Assembly (NCBI GenBank): GCA_946811185.2
Contig: OX328102.1
Location: 13,951,194 to 14,015,193 of the forward strand
Reading direction: 5' to 3'
Length of the DNA stretch: 64,000 nucleotides
DNA from: Hippopus hippopus
Lineage: Eukaryota; Mollusca; Bivalvia; Cardiida; Cardiidae
Below are positions 11,338 to 22,582 of the stretch, piece by piece. Position numbers and translations under genes: made by a program. How positions within the stretch are numbered: the stretch's first letter is position 1; every line of letters starts with the position of its first letter. The notes below the pieces were generated by a model, which saw only the letters and a list, made by a program, of their open reading frames with translations, did no database searches and was not told the DNA's origin.

Positions 11338-11480
11338 TTAACCCTTTACAAAATTATCATATGTTTTACACGACCCCTAAAGAATTAGGCATTATAAATC
11401 ATTGTGAAAAAAAAAGAGAAAATGCGCGTAACCAGTATTTTCTCCTTTTCCCACAACATTTTCTACCCTTTCAAACACAA
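11338..11480. mobile_element. TTAA MITE, partial copy (a)
   Basis: Starts TTAACCCTTTACAAAAT and contains the palindromic centre GAGAAAATGCGCGTAACCAG / TATTTTCTCCTTTTCCCACA that defines this family. The second end is missing. Confidence 0.7.
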
Positions 11481-11589
11481 AGTTTTTTTTCTCATTTGAA
11501 TATCCCATAATATCTAGGAATAGCAAGTATGCAGTATTTGTCATTTAGAAGGTTTCTTGGCAATCATTGAATTTCAAAAAGAAGTGTCT

Positions 11590-11860
11590 GTCTGTTTATT
11601 CTCTGCGGATTTTTCCAAAACACGTGGCATGAATGTCTAAGTTCTCTTAGATCTCGGCTGTCTTCCATTTCATTTTCCTCGGCAATGGACAAATCGCTCA
11701 AACCACTGAATAACTCTTGCTCCATTTCCTTTAGATAACCAACTCTTTCTTCTTATTTATGAGTCTTGGAATATTTATTTGGAGTTATGTAAATTTTAGT
11801 TTCTATGACACTGGGCTGTTGCGTGAAGAATTGCCCAAGCTGCTGTCTAGAATTGATTGA
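11590..11860 (-). pseudogene. Coding-like fragment of unknown origin
   Basis: The minus strand keeps one frame, apart from one in-frame stop, over about 90 codons with a protein-like composition: LGQFFTQQPSVIETKIYITP, then ERVGYLKEMEQELFSGLSDL and an acidic segment. I do not recognise it. It could be an exon relic or part of an old retroelement. Confidence 0.3.
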
Positions 11861-12946
11861 TTTACTTTTAAGGCATTTTGAGTTTTGAAATCATTTGTGG
11901 TTTAAGTCTGGCAACTCTTATATTTTCTGCTAATGATCCGCCACGTACAGAGTGTTCCATAATATCTGTCCTTATTTTAACCATCAATAATGTCTACATA
12001 TATGACTTTAAAATGTATGAAAAATTGCCACCTATAAGAAAACATGATAAAATTTTATTTAATATGTAATACACAGACATGACTTAAACAACTGTTAAAA
12101 TACTACACTTTTCCTAACAAGTCCATTTCACAAGGAGTGCCTTACATAACGTCAATTCTTGGAATTCAAATAACTCCAACTCTTTGTTTAAAGATTATCT
12201 TAGGAAGGTACAGGTTTATAATCAGAAAAATGAGTTTAGGACAACAGTGAAATCGGGCTTTCATAATGGAAAACTGCTATACAATGAGACAATCATCTCA
12301 TAGGCTGTTTTCAGTGCAGACAGTATAGTGGTTCCCATGTTTTTCGCAGATGATGAGAACAGTGCTGACACTGTAAATAAGGAGGCTATCTGAACATTCC
12401 AAGGAAGAATTTCACTCCGATGCCAAAAGAAAAAAAGTAATGACAATGAAGACCTAATACATGCATTTGGTTGAAACAAGGTCGTGCCACAAAAGACACA
12501 TGACCGAAAGCATAGTTAAATGACTTTCAAAAGTATTCTAGGAAAACGTCATTTCTTTCAGGGATAGTCAAACACTCTGAACCTCCAAACTTTTTCTTGT
12601 AAAGTATAGTATAAATAGGGTACAGCCAAATACCAGGAGATACTTATGAATTAAAAAGCTGCAACCATGAGGGAAATTTATAAAATACAAGGAGGACACA
12701 TAAACATGTGATGAAAAACCCTCATAATGAATTTTAGCGTCAGAACTGCTCAGAGTGAACGTCATTTTGGAAAATGATCACGCCAGAAAAAGTGTAGTGT
12801 AATTGACTATTATTAAAGTAATACATAAATGTACTACATGTCTAATGAAATTTCATTATGTCTGCCAAAAGTTAGCAGCTTTCAATTCAGTTTAAATTGA
12901 AATTTGTGGAAGATTTTGACACATTAAATAAGGACAGGTGCTATGA

Positions 12947-13625
12947 AACACCCGGTATATATGAAAAATCCACTGTTTTCATAAGAGGAGGGACCATATG
13001 AAAGTTTTTGTATTTGCCAAATTGTTAACTCTGCTGAGCCTCTCTCTATAAGCCTTCTAAAACATTTTGGCATCTGCCTAATACCGAGGTGCATCGCACG
13101 GTCAGTTTCGTGGATTAAATTGTCGCCCATCGATAATGATAAGGGTAACTCTTTTCTCGACTTATTGAATACTAAGTATGCTGGATTTATCGGCGCTAAT
13201 TTCGATTCGCCATCTACAGGACATACTGGTATACAATGTCTAACATTACCTGGAGTTTGTGTGGGAATAACGCTATATTACAGATAAGTCGTCTGCAAAC
13301 GACAGATTTCCGCATTTTAGATTGTAGCCAATCTGCAGTGCATAATTTGATTTTTGCAATTGCTGTACATAGTAGTTCATTCATATGAACTAGATTATAA
13401 AATGTAGACCTAACTCCTTCTTGTCGGATGCCTCTATCTTTTTTGATCAAGTGTGACGTCATGTACCATTGACTCGTATACGGCATGAAAGATTGCTGTA
13501 GATGTTAATTATAATGCGAATATCTTTTCCTTTCAAGCCTAGATCAGAGAGTTTCTCAAATAGTCCTTGATGCCAAACCGAGTCAAATGCAGCTTCAGTG
13601 TGCAAGCTCCATTTGTTATTCTATT
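12947..13625 (-). pseudogene. Old LINE reverse transcriptase fragment
   Basis: With several frame changes the minus strand reads as LINE RT. It has AFDSVWHQGLFEKLSDLGLK (RT block 2) near 13600-13545, GIRQEGVRST (block 4) near 13440, then ALFPHKLQVMLDIVYQYV. Downstream of the active-site region comes AMHLGIRQMPKCF near 13095. The YADD-type catalytic motif is not readable. The endonuclease and the 3' end are missing. Confidence 0.7.
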
Positions 13626-13788
13626 TTCACGGCGAAAACTAAAGAGTATCACATGATAATCAAAACTGAACTAAAACCATATGTTCTCACATATGGACTG
13701 CACTTTTCATTGAAAACTGTGGATGCATATATGCAGCTAAGCGTACAACTGTTTTATCGAGGATAGCAGCTAATGCTTGTGTACAGAT

Positions 13789-14007
13789 GCAGCTGATCGT
13801 ACAGTGAACCTTTTGGTAGTACCTCAGAAAAAGTTGAACTATTTCCACAGGAAAAGTGCTGAATACTCTTATGGATATGTAAACATGAAGTTGAATAATT
13901 TCTTTATCTGTGTGCATAATCAGAAAATGGTTACATATCTTACTTGAAGAATAGGAAGCAAAAGTTTAACCGTCATGACAACCGTAAACGGCAAAAATTG
14001 GTGATGC
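13789..14007 (-). repeat. Right arm of 219-bp inverted repeat pair
   Basis: Reverse complement of 9662-9880. The outer end reads CGGCAAAAATTGGTGATGC and the inner end GCAGCTGATCGTAC. Confidence 0.8.
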
Positions 14008-14780
14008 GGCTTTCCTGTGCAAAAAGCGCATGGTTCACGTTCCAAATTGCAGTAAAAGTTGGTAGAAAAACCTATTACTTCTCAAATGATATGCACATGA
14101 TTACTTTCTGTTCACTAGAATTAATGTACTAGGCTGTTTTATGATATTTGTTTACCGCAGCTAACTGATTTTGGGCGTACAGTGACAGCAGCTTCCGATT
14201 TGCGAGACTGTACGTTGGTCCATACTGAATAAGGAATACGAATACTGAATACTGTATTTCAGACCGGAGCCGTCTCAGAAGGTACAAGACTATCGATAAA
14301 GATAATCCGCTCTTAGAGATGGTTCGCTGGCGATCGTCTGCTTCTGCAAAGCACACTTGTAATAGCCAAAGTTCAAAAGTTAGTTCTCAGAGAGTCGAAA
14401 TTACTTTTTTTATTCACCCTCAGGCTGATAATCGCGACTCGCTGACCTTTTGCGAACAGTGTATATCAAGATCAGACTGCACGTTCTGTGATCTTGGATC
14501 AACACTGTCGGAGAATGAGATATATTTATTAAAAAAATTAATGCATTTGAAATAGCATCATTTGGTTTTTGCTATCAGCTTGAAAAGTTTCATTCAATTT
14601 ATTCAGCAGGAGAAAGGCTGAGGTCGATTCAGAGAAGGATAACGATCTTCGATCTTCATAGAGAGGGTAATTTTTTGTTTGGAAGCGCAAGCGTGAAAAC
14701 CTGAAGCCAAGATATTGGGAATATGCAATTTTTGGTGACATTACTATGTAGTTGGATGTTACTTAGAACGTGCTGCTGCC
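14008..14780. other. No gene; one GATC-hairpin motif
   Basis: At 14464-14510 ATCAAGATCAGACTGCACGT is followed by TGTGATCTTGGATC, forming a short hairpin of the family described in the findings. Nothing else recognisable. Confidence 0.5.
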
Positions 14781-14784
14781 GAGC

Positions 14785-15065
14785 CCCTGTAGAGCAGTCG
14801 GTAGCATACATGACTTGAGAACAGGGGGTCACCGGTTCTTTCCCCGGCTCGGCCGCTTTCTTTTCGAGGATTGATGATAGTCATTGCGACAGATTCATTC
14901 CTCTCTCACCGCTAACCATTGTTTCGGAGATGGTTATGTGGGAAAGCAGCCGGTGGCTTGGAAAGAACATTGTGCATAGTACTGGTAAAAGAAAGTATGA
15001 ATAGGTTCACTGGCCGTCGCGATTTAACTGAAATAATTTAAAAACGCGTTAAACACCATACAATC
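14785..15065 (+). mobile_element. tRNA-headed SINE (family B)
   Basis: tRNA-like head: CCTGTAGAGCAGTCGGTAGC (box A region) and GGTCACCGGTTCTTTCCCC (box B region). The body has GATTGATGATAGTCATTGCG and GGTTATGTGGGAAAGCAGCC, then TGGCTTGGAAAG, and it ends in CATACAATCAATCAATC. It matches 48660-48965 and, on the opposite strand, 35716-36240. The core resembles bivalve RUDI/Meta-type SINEs as I remember them. Confidence 0.8.
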
Positions 15066-15470
15066 AATCAATCATTAGATTGCGCTGGCCTTTGATCTAC
15101 GTCTTGATACCGATTGATGTATACAAGACTTAAAAGATTTGCAGCTAGTAAAAAATGCAAATGTTTATCCGGCGGATCACTGCTGGCCTTTTTGCTAGCA
15201 TATTTATGACACAAATTTTTATTACAAGCGTTGCTGCCGCTAACGATACATCGGGGCCTTGATTTTAAAAATATCAAAATACTATTATAAGAATCATCCT
15301 TTTCTTGTAATAGTTGAGAATTCGATATTCTAAAGTGTAACCCCATTAACCGTTACATAAATATCATTTGGAATGCCCTGTGAGATTACGGAATCGGCCA
15401 AATGAGTGCATTTATACATTAGTACAGATAACTGTCCCAAAAGGCGATGTTACTGGTCGCCTCTGGGTAC
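15066..15470. repeat. Dispersed repeat shared with 46.5 and 49.1 kb
   Basis: ATTACAAGCGTTGCTGCCGC at 15221 recurs at 46605. The segment 15340-15415 (ATTCGGAATGCC...GATTACGGAATCGGCC) is the reverse complement of about 49045-49135. These are pieces of an interspersed repeat of unknown class. Confidence 0.55.
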
Positions 15471-16004
15471 AGAGATGATCAAGACAAAATCAGTTGAAAG
15501 CTCCGCGCAGATTTTATGCACAAGTTTGAACTCTCCTAATTTCACAAATACAGCACAAAGCTAGGATTTGAACATACCTGTTGCTTACGTATTTAATAAT
15601 CCTTCGTTCTAAATACAAATCTTTTCAATTCAAACTCTGAACATAATAGAAAACAGTGCATTTCATCTGTTACTCGAGTTGTTTGCGTTCCCGAGAAAAC
15701 ACAAAATGGCGGCCACACACGATAAGTTTCGTCAGTGTTTTTTCCGAGATTTACATGCTATAAAGTAAACGACCTCTACAAGCTCTTTAGGTAACGAAAG
15801 GTTTAATGATTCGTCTTTGGTCACGTTTGGTACTGAAGGTTTATTGCATTTCGCTGCAATACAGATTAAACCGACGAAACAGAAAGTCAGTGTAGCGCTC
15901 TATCTTTGCTATCGGAAAATTTACGATGGACTTCAGACGGTACGGTGCACAATAAATATCCATATAAGAAAAAAATCACCTTTGCGTCTCATTATCAATT
16001 GAGA
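15471..16004. other. No feature recognised
   Basis: No coding potential or recognisable repeat. Confidence 0.4.
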
Positions 16005-16474
16005 CTAAATTTAAACATATTTTATTCTACAGAAATACAATATACGTACATGTACATGAACAATACGAATACATTAAATTGACAAAAATAATCCTGCAGA
16101 AATGGATCGGAACGGAAGCAAAGCTTATAGAGTTCCTCTCCAATTTCCGGTTATTGCATGTATAAAGTACGATATTTTAAGGTTAAGAAAAAAGAACAGT
16201 GAAAAAAGGAAAAATATGGGGGAAAGTAGGGGGTGTGCAAATAGGTGTGGAGTGTTAGACCTGATGGTGAAGATTTCATCTATATGAGACCATATACAGA
16301 GACAATAAAAGCTTTACAACCTGACTGTCACTACTACGTAAGTGTTTACTATTACAGTTTATACAGACGAAGATAAGAATGCTACACTACGAGTGTCCTC
16401 TGCCAGTTCCCGCAGCAGAATATTCTATTGTCCCTTAAAAACAAAACAAGACAAAGAAACAAAGAAACAACGTA
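16005..16474 (-). mobile_element. 3' UTR and tail of the Polinton-bearing LINE
   Basis: Lies directly downstream of the minus-strand RT frame and ends AATAAAATATGTTTAAATTT, the tail shared with the 7.9-kb LINE fragment and with SINE A. This fixes the 3' end of the LINE near 16005. Confidence 0.75.
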
Positions 16475-18085
16475 CTAAAGAGCAAATCTTCCACTTGCAC
16501 GGATATAAGTATGCACTGCTGCAAATATTCTTTCATTATCATGTAGGCTAAGACTCTCATCTCCATATAAGATGATTCGAAGGGAGACTCTTACCATCTC
16601 ATTAATATTAGAGTTTAAATCATTCTTTAATTCATTATAAATTGGACATTTTAGAAAATGGTGTTCAGTTGATTCAACTGAGCCGCATCTACAGAGTGGC
16701 GATTGTACTAAATTTTTCAAGTATAGGTGTTGATTAAGATAACTACACCTGTTACGCAATCTAGCATGGATAATCTGAATTTTTCTTTCGCCGAAGAAAT
16801 ACAGTTGTCTTGGAGCGGGTTTGTCAAGGTTCAAATGATATTTAAAAGATGTCAGTGATTCTGCGTTCTTAATCTCATCCGGTAGGGAATTCCAATCATT
16901 AATTACAGACGGTAGAAATGAATTGTTATACAAGCTAGTTCTGCAAGCAATGGTTCTCAAATTATTAGGTCTATGCAGATTATAAGTTGTTGAATTACCA
17001 ATCGTTGGAGGGACGAGAACATTAAGATAATTTGGAGAGATTCCATTTACCATTTTGTAGAAGTGAATCAGCTTATGTTTTCGCCTTCTTTCGCTTAAAG
17101 TTTCCCAACCAGATTCCTGAATTAGATCAGCAATAGCAACGAGTTTAGTACAGCCTGTAACTATACGTGCAGCTTTATTTTGAACGTTGTCTAGCTGATT
17201 CTTTAACCCCTGCGAAAGATTGTCCCACATGACATCACCATACTCCAAAATAGGCCTTGGAAATGAAAAGTAAATGGCCTGAAGTGACAGTCGGTCGAGT
17301 CGTATTTTCAGATGCCGCATAACCCCAATTCTTTTCCACGCTTTTTCAATTGATTTATTGATATGGATGTCCCAAGATCCGTCGTTAGAAAGAAAAAAAC
17401 CTAAGTGTTTTTGACTTGTAACTGATGGAATTTCAATATTTGACATAAAGAGACTTGGATGATCTGGCTTAATACGTTTGCGGGATATAACCAGCGACTC
17501 AGACTTTGCAGGGTTGAACTTGACCAGCCACTTTTGTGCCCAATCTGTACTTTTATCGATGTCAGATTGTAAAATACTTCCTACATCAGCCGGATCGCCT
17601 ACAGTCATTGATAAGCTTGTGTCGTCTGCAAAAAGATTGATATTTGCCTGAACATCATCAACTATGTCATTTATATAAATTAGAAATAGCAAAGGTCCTA
17701 GAATGGATCCTTGAGGGACACCGGGCTGCACATGACACAAGGATAAAACTCCCCCTGGTAAGATAACTCTCTGGAAACGATTCGAAAGATAATTAGAAAA
17801 CCAAGATAATAGTTTACCATGGATCCCGGCCCGATTCAACTTAAAAAGTAAGCCTTTATGCCAAACTTTGTCAAACGCTTTACTTATGTCAAAAAACACA
17901 GCTCTAAATTCCAGCCCGTCGTCTAAAGCTTTGCATATTTCATTATAAAGACCAGTTACTTGATTAACTGTAGAGTCGCCGGGCATGAAACCGGACTGGA
18001 AGGGTGTAAAATAATTGATGTCTTTCAGATGGTTATAAACATGCTTGAATATAATGCGTTCGAATACTTTTTCAATACTATTCAA
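16475..18085 (-). pseudogene. LINE ORF2: reverse transcriptase and C-terminal domain
   Basis: Open for 536 codons. RT blocks are in order: FQSGFMPGDSTVNQV, AVFFDISKAFDKVWHKGLLF (catalytic Asp), VPQGSILGPLLFLIYINDI, NLFADDTSLS (catalytic FADD), VKFNPAKSESLVI and KHLGFFLSNDGSW. Then come ILEYGDVMWDN, FLPSVINDWNSLPDEIK and the C-terminal finger CRCGSVESTEHHFLKC. This is a jockey/CR1-group RT. The frame is cut from the RT start (18226-18846) by a one-base loss near 18095, in the NYRP-SLLN block, and by a TAG near 18222. The endonuclease is missing. Confidence 0.9.
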
Positions 18086-18225
18086 TAAAGAAACGGTCTG
18101 TAGTTTGATGGAATAGAAGGGTCACCGGATTTAAATATTGGACATACATTGGATATTTTCCATGAAGATGGAACTGTATAAGTATTTAATGAGTAACTGA
18201 ACAAATCACATAAATGAGGTGCAAT

Positions 18226-18800
18226 CTATCCAGCTACTTCAACAAGAATCCTGTTATTAATACCGTCAGGCTGTGAGGCTTTCCCAAGTCTCAGTGATTT
18301 CAAAACATCCAGTACTTCGAACGGCATAATATTAATTGTATCTAAAGAAGTTTGAGTCAGTGGGTAATTTGCTTCTGGAAGAGTACTTAAAGAATCATCT
18401 ATACGTGACTGATTTGCAAAATAAGAGTTTAGTACATTAGCTTTCTCATTGTCGTCAATTACCATTGAATCGCAAGAAAAATCAAAGACAGGAGGGATTG
18501 ACGATGAAGAACTTGAAGACATAAGTGTCTTTAAAGTTTTCCACCAATCACGTGGAGATAGTGTACCAGATTTTAATTTTGAGGATAAGAGGTCGTAGTA
18601 ATTTTCTTTGGTTTGTCGAATTAGTGATATTACTTCACTTCTAACGGATTTGAATTTTGTCCAGTGACTAGCTTTATTTGATGCCATAGCTTTTTTGTAC
18701 AATCTCTTACGATAGCGAATTTTCCTTTTAATAAAACACGTCATCAATGGTGGTTCCTGGGGGTTAATCCTGACAGACGCAATTACTGCTACTTCGAGGT
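18226..18800 (-). pseudogene. LINE ORF2: linker and first RT block
   Basis: Minus-strand frame with FIKRKIRYRKRLYKKAMASN, WTKFKSVRSEVISLIRQTKE, DWWKTLKTL and VLKSLRLGKASQPDGINN (RT block 1). It is normally fused to the RT at 16475-18085. Upstream it ends abruptly in a tandem repeat array where an APE-type endonuclease would be expected, so the LINE is internally deleted. Confidence 0.8.
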
Positions 18801-19745
18801 TACCCGCAGCTTGAGGGTCTATAAATAATACTGAGTGTGCGAACAAGATCAGTCCGCATGCTATATGCTATCCGATCCTGGCCAATACCAGTAACAAATA
18901 AAAGATCTTTTATTAAGTACTCAAAGTTGTACAGACATTAGACTGAATGAAAGCATGACATTGGATAACTTTGTGCACATTTTTTCTTGGAAAATGAACA
19001 CAATTATTGCAACTTTTAGATTGAATACTGCCTCAATGAGTGTGACCAAGATCAAACCGCATGCTATATGCTGTTAGATCAATGTCCACACAAGTCACAA
19101 ATATAATTTTTATCAGGTACACAAAGTTGGAAAGGCCATAGACAGAATGAAGACATGACCTTGGTTAGGCAAAATGGACATTTTTCTTTGAAAGTGGACA
19201 CAGTTATAATTGTTGCTTATAGCATGAAGGTTTATACATAATAATGAGTGTTGGCCCAAGATTAGACCACGTGGTATATCCTGGCCAAAACATGTCCCAA
19301 ATATAACTTCTACTAGGTACTGAAAGTTGAAAGGGCACTAGACTGAATGATAAAATAGCCGCACAATACGAAAAATGGACAAAATTACTTGGGAAATAAA
19401 CATCATTCTCAAGGGATGGATGTGGGTCCAAGATCAGACTGCATGGTATATGCTGTCCGATCCTGGCCCACTCAAGTCACAAATACATGTATATATTAGG
19501 TAATCAAAGTTGAAAGGCACTGAACAGAATGAAAACATGGCCGTGAATAAATGAAATAGACATTTTCTTTGGAAATGAACACAATTGTTGCAACTTCAAG
19601 TCTGCATACGGTCTCTAGATCTATACATAATGGGTGTGTGTCCAAGATCAGACCGCAAGCTATATGCTGTCCGAACCTGGCTCACACCAATCACGAATGT
19701 GAGAAGTTTTTACATGCACTTAAAAATTGAAAGACACATAATTAG
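18800..19745. repeat. Tandem array, five units of about 175-210 bp
   Basis: Each unit carries CCAAGATCAGACYGCATGCT followed by ATATGCTGTCCGATCCTGGC, CAAGTCACAAATA and AAGTTGAAAGG, and an AATGAAAACATGRCC stretch. Units begin near 18811, 19022, 19223, 19402 and 19604. The array sits exactly between the ORF1 end and the ORF2 linker of the LINE and replaces its endonuclease. The unit core overlaps the dispersed GATC motif. Confidence 0.75.
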
Positions 19746-19993
19746 ACACTGACTGTTTAGGTCCTTCACAAAGATAGTGCCATCATATGTCCATGCATTG
19801 ACCACTCTCTTCTCTTTCACCATTTTCCTCGCTTGAAAGAATATGTCTCTCCTAACCTTCGTTAAATCCTCATTAATGAAAGTACCTTTGTATACCTTGT
19901 GTTTGTGTTTTAATTGGGATTTCTGTTTCATCAGTTTTTGACGAGAGCGGTAGCTGACAAACTTTACAGTGATATCTCTGGGTCTATCTGTAC
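19710..19993 (-). pseudogene. LINE ORF1 C-terminal half (left of the Polinton)
   Basis: Minus-strand reading from 19999 gives RTDRPRDITVKFVSYRSRQK and a C-terminal domain (INEDLTKVRRDIFFQARKMV, RVVNAWTYDGTIFVKDL). This is the typical RNA-binding C-terminal domain of CR1/L1-like ORF1 proteins. Its N-terminal half lies 14.7 kb away at 34683-35256; the two are separated only by the Polinton and its 6-bp target duplication and are in the same frame. Confidence 0.85.
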
Positions 19994-19999
19994 GAGCAG
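19994..19999. repeat. Target-site duplication GAGCAG (left)
   Basis: GAGCAG immediately precedes the Polinton end AGTAGTATAAGG and is repeated at 34677-34682. Six base pairs is the length typical of Polintons. Confidence 0.95.
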
Positions 20000-20179
20000 A
20001 GTAGTATAAGGGTTCCTAGCGCGTCACCAATTTTTCCTTGTTTCACACTGTGTTTGATAGCGTCAGTCATCTTTAAGTGCTTTTCAAATATTAGTGAGTG
20101 GTACTAAATCCGCCTAACGATGTTTACAGGTACTTGAAGGCTGTTTGAAGAGTGATTTGAGTGAAGACAATGTATATAC

Positions 20180-20225
20180 ATAATTCAGACCCCCCAAGAT
20201 CAAGATCAGACTGCACAGAACACGC
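20180..20225. repeat. GATC hairpin motif in TIR
   Basis: CCAAGATCAAGATCAGACTG followed by CACAGAACACGC; mirrored at about 34455-34500. A second copy is at 20810-20850. Confidence 0.6.
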
Positions 20226-20621
20226 TAAGGAGATATTTGAATTCCCAAATCATAACTTTGATGGAACAGCAATATTTCGGTTATTGATGTCGAATTGAAA
20301 ATTAAAGAGTAGATCAAGATCATTTCGCAGGATGTGAACAGCACGTTCAATCTCGTTCAAACATGTCCGGTCAAGTCTCTATTTGTTGTTTCTTGCGTTA
20401 TATAAATATTGCTGCGATGTCTGTACACAACTACTGAGAGTATAACCTTTCGACATGACCTTTTACTGTTTTTCTATAGAATCACTCGACTTAAAGTATT
20501 CTTTCAAATATTAGTGAGTGGGAATTAATCGTCTTTCAGATACTTAAAGGTACTTGAAGACTGATTGAAGATGGTTCCAGGGGCTCTAGTACTATAAAGT
20601 GAATAAACAAATTTGAAATCG

Positions 20622-20722
20622 TAAAGGAGGTTAGTTTAAACATATTTATTTTACATCGATTGAGAAACAAGTTCTGACAACTTATACTAATCTCCCTCGA
20701 TTCTGCTTCCTGGGAGGATAGT
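20622..20722 (-). mobile_element. SINE A 3' fragment inside left TIR
   Basis: Reverse complement of the end of SINE A (10935-11036): TTCTGCTTCCTGGGAGG, ACTTATACTAATCTCCCTCG and GTTTAAACATATTTATTTTA. The same fragment lies at 33957-34055 in the right TIR. One insertion event was therefore copied to the other end. Confidence 0.8.
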
Positions 20723-21065
20723 ACGGAAAATGTCAAAACCCGCGGCCTTTCATCTATTATTAACCCTTTGGCTGGTAAACGTGACTACCTAACCGTTTAT
20801 GGACAGTGTAGATCAAGATCAAACGGTGTAGAACATGTAGTTCGAAATCTTAAAGGAGATGAGATCGGAAAATTTCATATTTAGTTTTACGTTATGTTTA
20901 TCAACACTTAAGGTGAAAGAGGCTTGATAAATGATGGACCAAAGTTACTTTTATTTGTTATTTAACACTGACTAATGAACTTATCCGGTGATAAGGGACG
21001 AGTCCGCGACTCCGTATAACCATTTAGCCATGCTACTGAGATTCGCTGTTGGCGCGATTTATATG

Positions 21066-21113
<48 letters not shown>
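21066..21113. repeat. (CA)n microsatellite in left TIR
   Basis: About 23 CA repeats; the right TIR has the (GT)n counterpart at 33567-33610 with a different repeat number. Confidence 0.95.
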
Positions 21114-21115
<2 letters not shown>

Positions 21116-21334
21116 TGATGAAGTGAAACAAAACATTGCGAAAAAAAGAAAAGGCATTTATCAAACGAGAAATCTTTCATTAAAATGATTCACAAACTTT
21201 AAAAGATAAATTCTCCATTCACAACGTCTTCATTTATTTATTTTTTTTTTCTTTTTTCGAGCGGTGTAAACTAATATCAAATTGCACATTTCACTTATTA
21301 TATAATCCATTCTCACTAATCAGTTACACTATCA

Positions 21335-21605
21335 AATGAGTTTTGTGGTAGTAAGGACTTTATTGTATTTGAGTTTAACATCGCTTTAATAGCATAAGTC
21401 ATATTACGGAGGTCAGTGTACCTATCCACGTATTCCTTACCTTTCTTACACCTGTACTAACACAACTCTCTTTCCAATTCACTGGCAACTTTCTCACATA
21501 CATCAGAGGTGAGAGGCCTGAAACTCAACTAGGGATCCAACTCGCAACCTTTTGATCACGAGTCGGATATGCTACCAGTTGAGCTACCCGATCGGGTGTA
21601 TAGTA
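21335..21605 (-). mobile_element. SINE B copy inside left TIR
   Basis: On the minus strand it has a tRNA-like head (GGGTAGCTCAACTGGTAGCA, then GGTTGCGAGTTGGATCCC) and the family B body ending in the GTTAAACTCAAATACAATAA tail. It mirrors 33080-33330. The head cannot fold into a full tRNA acceptor stem, so I do not call it a functional tRNA. Confidence 0.75.
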
Positions 21606-21760
21606 ATAAGGGTTTATGCATGTTTATCTTCAACCTTGTGAAGAACGTGCATGCGTGCGTACGTGTTGTGTCTGCGTGTTTAATATATTGTTTTTTTTTT
21701 TTTGTTGTTGGCTTCCTAAGGAAAGCCTTTTATATTTTGAGTCAGAGAATGAAAACCGAG

Positions 21761-22207
21761 TCAGTTTGTTAGGTTTCCAACAGGAAAGGCTGTTACAACA
21801 GGGAAAAAATCTTGGTATTTAATACGTTCTGGTAAAGCAAACCCGTAAAAAGAGCATACGACTTTGCAGCAATTAACTGGTTCTTTATTAATGTCTGTAC
21901 CAATGACATAGGGAAATTTTTTCTCAAAAATCGCCCTATTTCCTGAGTGTGTTACGACATTATATTGCTCTATAGTAGTTCTCACAATGTCATACACTTC
22001 TGCAACAGAGTAATCTTGTGAGAACAGACTACAAGGAGACTGCCATATGAATTATTCTGCATCAAAGTAATGTTTGCGTAAAAAAGTGTTCATAATCCAA
22101 ATACTTTTTATAACGCAAATAATCTTCACTGAAATGCTCATTACAAGGTTTTCCAAAACCACCACGATTTTTTCTGCAAGCCATTCTGAATAAGAATAAA
22201 GCTCCAT
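21761..22207 (-). pseudogene. TIR-encoded gene, left copy, broken
   Basis: Same gene as 32467-32914 on the other arm. This copy has lost one A in the GGAAAAACC run near 22151 and has a CAA-to-TAA nonsense change near 22052, so only the last 60-70 codons remain in a clean frame. It keeps the VIGTDINKEPVNCC and YGFALPERIKYQDFFPV segments. The right copy is the better preserved one. Confidence 0.7.
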
Positions 22208-22393
22208 TTTTTATTTTAAACATTTTATACAGGGCTTGCAATGAACATTACAGAGTAACAAACCACGATTACGTTAAGACAATATGCAATGACAGACAAT
22301 ATGTTTACACTGTACAATGACATGACTCGTTTTCATGTTTAATACTGTCTCATCGAGGTGGCAAAACGTATCCTTAACGGAATCATTAATCCA

Positions 22394-22582
22394 ATGAGAA
22401 GAGATGTTCAAAATTTCGAAAGAAGGAGACTATTGTTACGCACACTATGCTCAAATAGCGTTTCATCTAGCCGTAAGAAGACTTTACTTCAACGATTTCA
22501 TTCATTTATACCCATTTTATTACGCCCAGTTTATCTCATTCCTACCATACTTGACGAATTGAGAACGAGGAGAGAAGAATGA
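22394..22582 (+). CDS. Small basic Polinton protein (pX-like), 62 aa
   Basis: First gene of the plus-strand cluster, just inside the left TIR. The frame is open from 22343, but the first ATG is at 22394. It is Arg/Lys-rich, with RRRLLLRTLCSNSVSSSRKK and then a hydrophobic C-terminal half (FIPILLRPVYLIPTIL). The pattern of a basic stretch, a LLxxL-S motif, KK and a hydrophobic FIPxLLxPV segment also occurs in the 107-aa protein at 24897-25220, so the two may be paralogues. Small basic, membrane-active proteins of this kind in adenovirus-like elements are likened to pX; that role here is inference. Its TGA overlaps the next ATG (ATGA). Confidence 0.6.
   Translation: MRRDVQNFERRRLLLRTLCSNSVSSSRKKTLLQRFHSFIPILLRPVYLIPTILDELRTRREE

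Larger units (their letters stand above)
20000..22350. repeat. Left terminal inverted repeat, 2351 bp
   Basis: Near-perfect reverse complement of 32324-34676. It contains, from outside in, a terminal AT-rich motif duplicated about 415 bp apart (TTTCAAATATTAGTGAGTGG at about 20083 and 20499), a SINE A fragment, a (CA)n tract, a SINE B copy and a decayed gene. Differences from the right arm are a few substitutions, the CA repeat length and one lost A in a homopolymer. Confidence 0.95.

Noticed and set aside
21616..21822. Cys/Phe-rich frames around 21.6-21.8 kb
   Set aside because: They run through low-complexity GT and T runs at the edge of the TIR gene.
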